Assembly (NCBI GenBank): GCA_027002665.1
Contig: JALWZK010000209.1
Span: 1 to 5,134 of the forward strand
Direction: 5' to 3'
Source: Campylobacteraceae bacterium
GTDB lineage: Bacteria > Campylobacterota > Campylobacteria > Campylobacterales > Sulfurovaceae
Length of the DNA: 5,134 nucleotides
The notes below the pieces were generated by a model, which was given only the letters and a program-made list of their open reading frames with translations, was not told where the DNA came from and did not search any database. A program made the position numbers and the translations under genes. Of this stretch, positions 1 through 5,134 are shown piece by piece (within the stretch, counting starts at the first letter, position 1; each line of letters begins with the position of its first letter).

Positions 1-215
1 ATTAAATCTTGAACAGTTCTAATTGACTCACTATCGGCTGAATCTATTTCTATATCATATAGATTATTTAAAGTAACAATTAAATCAATTGCATCTAAAC
101 TATCCAATCCTAAATCGTCATAAAAGGTTGCTTCTAAAGTAATATCTTTCTCCTCAACTTCAAACTCTTTCATTAAAACTTTCTTTAATTCAACAAGAAT
201 CTCTTCATCTTTCAT
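1..215 (-). CDS. Acyl carrier protein, 3' end cut off by window edge
   Basis: Translating the minus strand from the ATG at 215-213 gives 71 complete codons with no stop before the window edge. The sequence is acidic and has the carrier-protein core DLGLDSLDAIDLI. Ser39 in DSLD is the expected site for the 4'-phosphopantetheine arm that carries the growing chain as a thioester. Family members are about 80-90 residues long, so only some 10-15 residues should be missing. A good ribosome site (AGGAG, 225-229) lies 9 bases before the ATG, which fixes the start. The gene diverges from the lipoprotein gene and probably leads a leftward operon. Near a ketosynthase, a ketoreductase and an aromatic amino acid lyase, it is more likely a dedicated polyene carrier than the housekeeping AcpP. 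That role is inferred; the carrier-protein call is firm. Confidence 0.93.
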   Translation of the reverse strand, partial: MKDEEILVELKKVLMKEFEVEEKDITLEATFYDDLGLDSLDAIDLIVTLNNLYDIEIDSADSESIRTVQDL

Positions 216-224
216 TAGATAATA

Positions 225-229
225 CTCCT
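225..229 (-). promoter_or_regulatory. Ribosome binding site of the acyl carrier protein gene
   Basis: On the minus strand AGGAG stands 9 bases before the ATG at 215. It is the only Shine-Dalgarno-like stretch nearby and supports this start for the short carrier-protein gene. Confidence 0.75.
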
Positions 230-246
230 AAATAAATATTAAAATA

Positions 247-252
247 ATTATA
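247..252 (-). promoter_or_regulatory. Predicted -10 box for the leftward carrier-protein operon
   Basis: The minus strand reads TATAAT here, about 32 bases before the carrier-protein ATG, leaving room for a short leader. Upstream DNA is AT-rich and no TTGACA-like -35 box is visible, as is usual for sigma-70 promoters of Campylobacterota. In DNA this AT-rich a TATAAT can arise by chance, so confidence is moderate. Confidence 0.45.
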
Positions 253-278
253 ACTAATTTAATATAATATTTAATTTT

Positions 279-301
279 TCTCAATATAATATAGATTGAG
301 A
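279..301. repeat. 7-bp inverted repeat flanking the rightward -10 box, possible operator
   Basis: TCTCAAT (279-285) and ATTGAGA (295-301) are perfect inverted copies separated by 9 bases. The spacer contains nearly all of the predicted rightward -10 box. The two half-sites are centred about 16 bases apart, or one and a half helical turns. This could be a repressor site that blocks RNA polymerase, or a hairpin in a transcript reading through from outside. It lies between two divergent genes, where shared operators are common. Nothing in the window encodes a candidate regulator. Confidence 0.45.
285..290 (+). promoter_or_regulatory. Predicted -10 box for the lipoprotein-acyltransferase-lyase operon
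   Basis: A perfect TATAAT lies 38 bases before the lipoprotein ATG, behind the T-rich stretch at 270-279. No -35 box is evident. Transcription would start near 297, giving a leader of about 30 bases that contains the AGAAGGA ribosome site. The three plus-strand genes are so closely packed that this is probably their only promoter. The start site is a prediction. Confidence 0.5.
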
Positions 302-315
302 TTTAATTTATAAAT

Positions 316-322
316 AGAAGGA
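316..322 (+). promoter_or_regulatory. Ribosome binding site of the lipoprotein gene
   Basis: AGAAGGA sits 6 bases before the ATG at 329, a standard Shine-Dalgarno arrangement that supports this start. Confidence 0.75.
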
Positions 323-328
323 TATAGC

Positions 329-742
329 ATGCTTAAATCATATTCAATAATTCTATTGACCCTCTTGGTATTTATTTTTACAGGTTGTAGTGCTAAAGGC
401 ATACAAAGACTTTCAATTCAAAAAGCACTTGCTGATACCCGTGCAAATGGTAATTTGGACCCCAATATTAAACTCTATTTTGGTGATAAGGGACATAGTG
501 GAAAACTCTGGACAAGCAACAAAAAGACCAATAATGTAAATAAGGATATTGATGAGGGGTGTAATAGAGCTTTTATATCAGCTCTTATTTCTCTTCAAGA
601 TAGAGCTAAAAAAGAGGGAGCTACTTCAGTTGTAGATATTCACAGTTACTATAAACGAAAGAAATTCTCAAGTCCAACAACTTATGAGTGTGCAGTGGGA
701 GCAATCATGAGTGGTGTTACACTTAGGGGTAGAGTTAAGTAA
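329..742 (+). CDS. Small envelope lipoprotein of the polyene cluster ('excinuclease ATPase subunit'-named family)
   Basis: This 137-residue protein begins with a lipoprotein signal: Lys3, a hydrophobic stretch at residues 5-17, then F-T-G-C with Cys20 as the lipidation site. Phe at -3 of the lipobox is slightly unusual, as Leu is commoner. Ser21 after the cysteine would favour outer-membrane sorting by the enterobacterial rule. The mature part has the blocks IKLYFG (47-52), SALISLQDRA (84-93), GATSVVDIHSYYK (97-109) and YECAVGAIMSGV (119-130). From memory these match a short family in aryl-polyene clusters that databases often label excinuclease ATPase subunit. No ATP-binding motif is present, so that label looks wrong. 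Cys78 and Cys121 could form a disulfide outside the cytoplasm. The gene leads the operon, 5 bases before the acyltransferase. Molecular function is unknown; the lipoprotein call is strong and the family match moderate. Confidence 0.82.
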   Translation: MLKSYSIILLTLLVFIFTGCSAKGIQRLSIQKALADTRANGNLDPNIKLYFGDKGHSGKLWTSNKKTNNVNKDIDEGCNRAFISALISLQDRAKKEGATSVVDIHSYYKRKKFSSPTTYECAVGAIMSGVTLRGRVK

Positions 743-747
743 TCTAA

Positions 748-1605
748 ATGTGGATTCAACAACGGGGCAATAGCTTAGGTTACAAATTAATTCTAACAAT
801 TTACAAATTAATTGGCTATAAAGGGACTAAACCAATTATTTGGTTAGTCTCTTTTATCTATGCACTTATTACTCCAAAAGAGAGAGAGGCTATAAAAAGT
901 TACTATAGAAGAGTAGGTGTCTCCTATAACTTTCTCTATTATGTTTCGCATATTTATCAATTTTCTCTATCTATTTTTGATAGATTTGTCAGCAAAATCA
1001 ATCCAAATATTTTCCAAATTGAGCGGGTAAATCTAAAAGTTTTTTTAAAAAATAGAAATAGGATTCTAACAATTTCACATGTGGGGAATTGGGCAAATAC
1101 CTTTGTGGCTTTTCAGTATGAAAATCGTAATATCTATATTGCTATTGATGAAAAACTCAAAAAAGATATTATTGCTTACGAAAAATCCTTAAAATACCAA
1201 AAAACTTCAAATATTAAATTTATTAATCTTAGAGAGGGACTAAAAGCAACTCTTCAGATAGTTCAAGCCTTAAAACAGGGTGATGATATTGCTATTATGG
1301 TAGACCGTCTAATTGATAAAAATCGTTATGTTGAGGTTAATTTTTTGAACTCACCAACAAGATTCAATAGAAGCCCTTTTGAGATTGCCTATAATCGAGA
1401 AGTAGAGATAATGGGTGTTACAGTTATTCGTTCCAACGACAAAGAATACAAAGTCATTTTCTCTGACCCTATTAAAGTAGATAAATCAATTAAAAAAGAG
1501 AAGGCAATAGCTATAATGGCAACTCAATATGCTAACTATCTTGAAAATATTGTGCGTCAATATCCTAAACAGTGGTTTAATTTTTATAAATTTTGGGAGT
1601 ATTAA
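748..1605 (+). CDS. LpxL/HtrB-like (LPLAT) acyltransferase, aryl-polyene type
   Basis: This 285-residue protein resembles lipid A acyltransferases of the LPLAT superfamily, which act at the inner membrane with acyl-ACP donors. In order it shows the N-terminal W-x3-RG start (residues 2-7), a hydrophobic segment around 28-42, the core motif SHVGNW (110-115), a VDR block (185-187) followed by VNFLNSPTRFNRSPF (197-211), and a C-terminal QWFNFYKFW (275-283). That ending is typical, from memory, of the acyltransferases in aryl-polyene clusters. The protein would transfer the polyene from its carrier to a lipid or sugar anchor (inference). One oddity is that the HX4(D/E) motif has Ala116 where the acidic partner of His111 normally sits. 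The ATG lies 5 bases after the lipoprotein stop with only a weak ribosome site, suggesting coupled translation. The gene is full length and ends in a TAATG overlap with the lyase gene. Confidence 0.85.
   Translation: MWIQQRGNSLGYKLILTIYKLIGYKGTKPIIWLVSFIYALITPKEREAIKSYYRRVGVSYNFLYYVSHIYQFSLSIFDRFVSKINPNIFQIERVNLKVFLKNRNRILTISHVGNWANTFVAFQYENRNIYIAIDEKLKKDIIAYEKSLKYQKTSNIKFINLREGLKATLQIVQALKQGDDIAIMVDRLIDKNRYVEVNFLNSPTRFNRSPFEIAYNREVEIMGVTVIRSNDKEYKVIFSDPIKVDKSIKKEKAIAIMATQYANYLENIVRQYPKQWFNFYKFWEY
1595..1599 (+). promoter_or_regulatory. Ribosome binding site that places the lyase start at 1605
   Basis: GGGAG lies 5 bases before the ATG at 1605, inside the last codons of the acyltransferase gene. 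It decides between that ATG and an in-frame TTG at 1593. The TTG would overlap this site and has no ribosome site of its own. Confidence 0.7.
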
Positions 1606-3125
1606 TGAGAGTAAAAGTAACGGGTGAATATGTTACTCTAAATGATATTATAAGAGCTGATGGCGTTATCCTATCTAAGGGAGTAGAGTTTCAAGCAAAA
1701 ATCAACAAAGCACATGATTTTTTAGTTAATGAGATTAAGAGTGGTAAACCTATTTACGGAGTGACTACAGGTTATGGCGAATCTGGTAAAAACTATCTGC
1801 TCTATGATGAAGCCAAAATATTACAGATTAATCTTTTTAGATTTCATGGTTGTGGCGTAGGAAAAAATCTTACCGAAGAGGAGTCATTTTATATGACACT
1901 TATTCGTATGATTAGCCTCTCAAAAGGTTATTCAGGCATCTCATACAATCTCTTAAAACATTTAGAATTTATGATAAATGAGCGAATCTTACCAGTAGTT
2001 CCAGAGCAAGGAAGTGTTGGAGCAAGTGGAGATTTAACACCACTTTCATATCTCGCTGCAACTATTGCAGGAGAACGAGAGGTCTATTATAGAGGTAAAA
2101 TTAGAAAGACAGCAGAGGTATATAGAGAGCTTAATATTGAGCCTTATGAGTTTCAACCCAAAGAGACACTATCCATTATGAATGGCACTGCTACTATGTC
2201 AGCTATTGCACTTAATAGTATAAAAAGATTTGAAACTTTTATGGGTGCTTATACATCATTTATAGCTGGTATCTTTGAGTTACTCAATGCAGATGATACC
2301 CCATTACAACCATTAGTCCATAAGGTAAAGCCTTTTGAGGGTCAAATTGCTATTGCAAAAGAGATTTTAACAAAATTAAAAGGAACAAAACTGACCCATT
2401 CAAGAGAGAAGCGTTATAATGATTTCTTTAATGAAGACTCTTTAAATATTCAGGACCGTTACTCTATTAGATGCTCACCACAAGTTTTGGGTGTTGTAAT
2501 AGATAATCTTAATCTCTCAAAAAAATGGTTAGAGATTGAAATTAATGCAGTGAATGATAATCCAATTATTGATGGCGAAAATAAAAAAATCTATACTACG
2601 GGTAACTTTTATGGTGGGTATATTGCCCATGCTATGGATACACTTAGAATTTCAGTTGCCAATATAGCTGACCTATTGGATAAACAGTTCGCCATCTTGG
2701 TCGATTATAAATATAATAGAGGTTTAGGTGAAAACCTAAAACTAAGTAACAAAAACTATTTTCATGGGTTTAAAGCCATGCAGATTACTCTTAGTTCCCT
2801 TTCGGCAGATGTAATGATAAATACTACTCCTGCGTCTCTCTTCTCTCGTCCTACAGAATCTATGAATCAAGACAAAGTAAGTATGGGAACGACAGCCTCT
2901 ATTCAATTTAGAAATCAACTTCCAAACCTTGAAAATATGTTAGCTATTGCTATGATAGGTCTTACACAGGCTGTCGATATTCGAGGGAAAAAAGGTATAT
3001 CACCTCATCTTAAAAAAGTCTATAATAATATTAGAGCGGAGGTAAAACCTCTTATTGAAGATAGACGAATGGATTCTGATATTGCTAAGGTTGTTAAGTT
3101 AATTATTTCCGGAAAGTTAAATTAA
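1605..3125 (+). CDS. MIO-dependent aromatic amino acid ammonia-lyase (HAL/PAL/TAL family)
   Basis: The enzyme removes ammonia from an aromatic amino acid using a self-made MIO group. From the ATG at 1605 it has 506 residues, the usual bacterial length. Ala140-Ser141-Gly142 in GSVGASGDLTPLSY form the cofactor. Tyr51 (YGVTTGYG), Asn193 (MNGT), Tyr286 and Arg289 (QDRYSIRCSPQVLG) match the conserved catalytic residues, so the enzyme should be active. Histidine lyases normally carry Ser-His at the ring-recognition pair, tyrosine lyases such as RsTAL His-Leu, and plant phenylalanine lyases Phe-Leu. Here it is Phe80-His81. The later NQDKVSMG (421-428), with Glu418 three residues before it, fits PAL/TAL better than the NQEDHVSMG of histidine lyases. 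No histidine-use genes are nearby, and the polyene neighbours suggest it supplies a cinnamate or 4-coumarate starter. Family is near certain; substrate is open. The TAATG overlap with the acyltransferase gene indicates translational coupling. Confidence 0.93.
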   Translation: MRVKVTGEYVTLNDIIRADGVILSKGVEFQAKINKAHDFLVNEIKSGKPIYGVTTGYGESGKNYLLYDEAKILQINLFRFHGCGVGKNLTEEESFYMTLIRMISLSKGYSGISYNLLKHLEFMINERILPVVPEQGSVGASGDLTPLSYLAATIAGEREVYYRGKIRKTAEVYRELNIEPYEFQPKETLSIMNGTATMSAIALNSIKRFETFMGAYTSFIAGIFELLNADDTPLQPLVHKVKPFEGQIAIAKEILTKLKGTKLTHSREKRYNDFFNEDSLNIQDRYSIRCSPQVLGVVIDNLNLSKKWLEIEINAVNDNPIIDGENKKIYTTGNFYGGYIAHAMDTLRISVANIADLLDKQFAILVDYKYNRGLGENLKLSNKNYFHGFKAMQITLSSLSADVMINTTPASLFSRPTESMNQDKVSMGTTASIQFRNQLPNLENMLAIAMIGLTQAVDIRGKKGISPHLKKVYNNIRAEVKPLIEDRRMDSDIAKVVKLIISGKLN

Positions 3126-3136
3126 TATTATTTTTC

Positions 3137-4360
3137 CTATATCTTAGAAAAAATCAGAGAGGTATTAATTCCGCCAAATGCAAAATTATTACTCATAACA
3201 TGAGAGATACTCTCTTCTCTATGTTCCATAACATAATCTAAATTGGCACAAGCCTCATCAACCTCATTTAAGTTTTTATTTGCAGGAATTAAATTATCAT
3301 TTAAGGCTATTAAACCTATAATGGACTCAATAACACCACACCCCCCGAGTAGATGTCCCATATAACCTTTTGTGCTTGAGATAGCTGTTTTATCTCCAAA
3401 AATGCTATAGGTAGCATGGGACTCTTCTATATCACCTTTTATAGTAGCTGTAGCATGAGCATTAATATAACCAATATCCAATGGAGTTAAATTGGCATCT
3501 AATAATGAAGCTTCCATTACCGATTGCATACCCTTTCTTAAAGGTGTAGTCAAGTGTGAACCATCACAAGAGGTGGCATAACCTGTAAGTTCAGCATAAA
3601 TTTTTGCCCCTCTCTTTTTAGCATGCTCATACTCCTCAAGCACTAAAGTTCCAGCACCCTCACCTATAACCAAGCCATCTCTATTTTTATCAAAAGGTTT
3701 CGGTGTCAAAGAGGGATTTTCATTAAAACCAATACTTGTAGCTCCCATCACCTCAAATACACCTGCAGCAAGTGGGTGAAGTCCATCAGCACCACCTACA
3801 AACATAATATCACTCATGCCATACTTTATAGATTCATACCCTACACCAATCGCCTGTGAAGAGGAGGTGCAAGCTGAGCAGGTAGGAATGGCTCTACCAA
3901 CTATTCCAAAGGCAGTAGCTATATTAGCCACTACGGTATGACTCATCGATTTTAAAAACATCATAGAGTTCTGTCCCTTAAATCCATTATGTTCATATAC
4001 AGTAGAAATCCACTCCATAAGAGTTTCGTTAGCTCCCATAGTTGAACCAAAAGATATTCCTGTTTTAGGATTTTTTATCTGCTCCTCTTCTAAGCCTGAA
4101 TCTTTAATAGCATCTTGCATACTCCTGGTTGTCATCAATGCAACTTTTCCCATAGAACGCCTATGTTTTCTCGGAATATCTGAAAAGTCTTGTTTGGTAA
4201 TGGGTGCTGCTATAAGTGTTGACATGCCTCTCATCTCCTCTGCCCAACTCTGCATATATTTTACCCCTGAATAGTTGGCAATAATACTATTTTTGAGAGA
4301 TTCTATACTATTACCGAGAGGAGATAACAATCCAACTCCTGTAATAACTACTCGTCTCAT
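3137..4360 (-). CDS. Beta-ketoacyl-ACP synthase (FabF-like, aryl-polyene type)
   Basis: This 407-residue condensing enzyme joins a malonyl-ACP unit to the growing acyl chain. The thiolase fold starts with RRVVITGVGLLSPLG (2-16). The Cys-His-His triad is complete: Cys164 in SACTSSSQAIG, His302 in NAHATAT and His336 in TKGYMGHLLGG, with Lys331 in place. GEGAGTLVLEE (233-243) and NNFAFGGIN (391-399) are also typical. It is therefore a catalytic ketosynthase (the ApeO role), not a chain-length factor, which would lack the cysteine. One small oddity is Ala303, where FabF-type enzymes usually have Gly after the first active-site histidine. The start is supported by GGAGGA (4369-4374), 8 bases upstream, and by the ATGA overlap with the reductase gene, so the two are probably co-translated. 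It could be a housekeeping FabF, but the lyase, acyltransferase and separate carrier nearby favour a pigment role. Confidence 0.92.
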   Translation of the reverse strand: MRRVVITGVGLLSPLGNSIESLKNSIIANYSGVKYMQSWAEEMRGMSTLIAAPITKQDFSDIPRKHRRSMGKVALMTTRSMQDAIKDSGLEEEQIKNPKTGISFGSTMGANETLMEWISTVYEHNGFKGQNSMMFLKSMSHTVVANIATAFGIVGRAIPTCSACTSSSQAIGVGYESIKYGMSDIMFVGGADGLHPLAAGVFEVMGATSIGFNENPSLTPKPFDKNRDGLVIGEGAGTLVLEEYEHAKKRGAKIYAELTGYATSCDGSHLTTPLRKGMQSVMEASLLDANLTPLDIGYINAHATATIKGDIEESHATYSIFGDKTAISSTKGYMGHLLGGCGVIESIIGLIALNDNLIPANKNLNEVDEACANLDYVMEHREESISHVMSNNFAFGGINTSLIFSKI

Positions 4361-5046
4361 CGAACTAATCCTCCACTTATATTAATTGTCTCTGCTGTTA
4401 TATAAGTATTGGTCGCTACAAAATAGACGGCTTGGGCTACCTCATCAGCTTTACCAAATCGTCCTAATGGAATATTCTTGGCTATCTTTTTATCTAACTT
4501 TTTAGTCATTTTAGATTCTATAATACCCGGAGCAACACAATTTACTCGAACTTTATAACGAGATAATTCAAGAGCTAAACTTTTTGTAAAAGCAATAATT
4601 GCTCCTTTTGAGGCAGAATAGTTTGTCTGTCCTGCATTTCCAGATATTCCAGAGATAGAAGAGATATTTACAATAGCTCCATCTCTGTTTTTAATAAACT
4701 TAGGAAGTAGTGCTTTTGTTACTCTAAACATTCCATTTAAATTAGTCTCTATAACCTCTTCCCACTCCTCATCACTCATCCAAAATAGAAGGTTATCTCT
4801 ACTAATCCCTAAGTTATTAACCAATATATCTACCTCTATTCCTCTTAAAGCCTCTTTTATCGAATTTTTATCTTTGGAATTGAAGTATAGAATCTCACCA
4901 TTACCATCTATCTCTCTTAAAATCTCCTCTGCCTTTTTTTTATTAGAATGAAAATGTATATAAATAAAATATCCTTTTTTTGAAAACTCTTTAACAATGG
5001 CTTCACCCAAAGAACCTGTAGCCCCTGTCACCAAAACTTTTTGCAT
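4357..5046 (-). CDS. fabG: FabG-type 3-ketoacyl-ACP reductase (short-chain dehydrogenase)
   Basis: The enzyme reduces the 3-keto group left by the ketosynthase to a hydroxyl, using NADPH; a dehydratase outside the window would then form the double bond. The 229 residues show the Rossmann motif TGATGSLG (7-14), NNLG (77-80, where most relatives have NNAG), Asn103 in TNLNG, Ser130, and the YSASK pair Tyr143/Lys147. The C-terminal VNCVAPGIIESKM (168-180) and INISGG (221-226) are also standard. It is somewhat shorter than E. coli FabG (244 residues) but misses no active-site element. The ATG at 5046 has only a purine-rich AGAAAGAAG upstream rather than a strong ribosome site. Its four-base overlap with the ketosynthase gene marks a paired elongation module, the ApeQ-like role in aryl-polyene clusters. 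Family is sure; pathway is inferred. Confidence 0.92.
   Translation of the reverse strand: MQKVLVTGATGSLGEAIVKEFSKKGYFIYIHFHSNKKKAEEILREIDGNGEILYFNSKDKNSIKEALRGIEVDILVNNLGISRDNLLFWMSDEEWEEVIETNLNGMFRVTKALLPKFIKNRDGAIVNISSISGISGNAGQTNYSASKGAIIAFTKSLALELSRYKVRVNCVAPGIIESKMTKKLDKKIAKNIPLGRFGKADEVAQAVYFVATNTYITAETINISGGLVR
4369..4374 (-). promoter_or_regulatory. Strong ribosome binding site of the ketosynthase gene
   Basis: The minus strand reads GGAGGA 8 bases before the ketosynthase ATG, within the end of the reductase gene. It is the best Shine-Dalgarno site in the window and suggests the ketosynthase is translated well even where the reductase is not. Confidence 0.75.
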
Positions 5047-5134
5047 ATTTTCTTCTTTCTACCATAAAAAATTAGTGAGCAATTTTATCTAAAATAAAGT
5101 AAAAATCAGTATTATTTTAAACATCAATTTTCTC
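5047..5134 (-). other. AT-rich leader of the reductase-ketosynthase operon, possible upstream gene tail
   Basis: All three minus-strand frames close quickly, with stops at 5119-5117, 5091-5089 and 5126-5124. Any of them might be the last codons of an upstream gene, but too few are visible to identify one. The remaining 70 or so bases carry a weak TAAAAT (5077-5072) that could be a -10 box and the purine-rich AGAAAGAAG before the reductase start. I see no convincing promoter, terminator or RNA gene here. The pair may be read from its own weak promoter or from further upstream. Confidence 0.35.

Noticed and set aside
1593..1604. TTG start giving a lyase four residues longer
   Set aside because: The ATG at 1605 has GGGAG at 5-base spacing and a TAATG overlap with the upstream stop. 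The TTG start would overlap that ribosome site and has none of its own.
3106..3115. Perfect palindrome TTTCCGGAAA near the lyase stop, as a terminator or operator
   Set aside because: It lies inside the lyase coding region, has no loop for a hairpin and is not followed directly by a T-run. A 10-bp palindrome can occur by chance.
1605..3125. Histidine ammonia-lyase (hutH) of histidine degradation
   Set aside because: Ser of the Ser-His pair is replaced by Phe, the NQDKVSMG block is PAL/TAL-like, and the neighbours are polyene-type genes rather than hutU, hutI or hutG.
3137..4360. Chain-length factor (inactive ketosynthase partner)
   Set aside because: Cys164, His302 and His336 are all present, so the protein should be catalytic.
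5089..5124. Short minus-strand ORF starting MFKIILIF
   Set aside because: Only 11 codons, low-complexity AT-rich composition and no ribosome site.
1..5134. CRISPR array, tRNA, insertion sequence or phage remnants
   Set aside because: No regularly spaced repeats, tRNA-like cloverleaf, transposase motifs or terminal repeats were seen on either strand; nearly all the DNA is occupied by intact genes.

Overview
The window is an AT-rich stretch (roughly one third GC by eye) from a Gram-negative bacterium. Its genes look like part of an aryl-polyene or flexirubin-type pigment cluster. Campylobacterota (Sulfurimonas or Arcobacter-like) is my best guess at the host. The reasons are the low GC, clear Shine-Dalgarno sites (AAGGA, GGAGG), a TATAAT -10 box behind T-rich DNA with no recognisable -35 box, and a lipoprotein. 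Bacteroidota, the classic flexirubin producers, usually lack Shine-Dalgarno sites and use a different promoter, so they fit less well. No rRNA or marker gene is present, so the host is an inference.

Layout: bases 1-215 (minus strand) hold the first 71 codons of an acyl carrier protein gene that runs off the left edge. A 113-bp divergent intergenic region follows, with a promoter on each strand and a 7-bp inverted repeat around the rightward -10 box. Three tightly packed plus-strand genes come next: a small lipoprotein (329-742), an LpxL/HtrB-like acyltransferase (748-1605) and a MIO-type aromatic amino acid ammonia-lyase (1605-3125). Converging on them from the right, with an 11-bp gap, are a beta-ketoacyl synthase (3137-4360) and a FabG-type reductase (4357-5046) joined by an ATGA overlap. 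The last 88 bp appear non-coding apart from a possible gene tail.

How they may work together (inference): the lyase would deaminate phenylalanine or tyrosine to cinnamate or 4-coumarate as the aryl starter. The starter is loaded on the carrier protein and extended by the ketosynthase. The ketoreductase and a dehydratase outside the window would create the conjugated double bonds. The acyltransferase would move the finished polyene to a membrane anchor, and the lipoprotein would act at the envelope. The ligase that activates the starter, the dehydratases, a chain-length-factor partner and the exporter are not visible here.

The points most worth a second look are the mixed Phe-His selectivity pair in the lyase, the missing acidic residue in the acyltransferase HX4(D/E) motif, and the operator-like repeat over the promoter.
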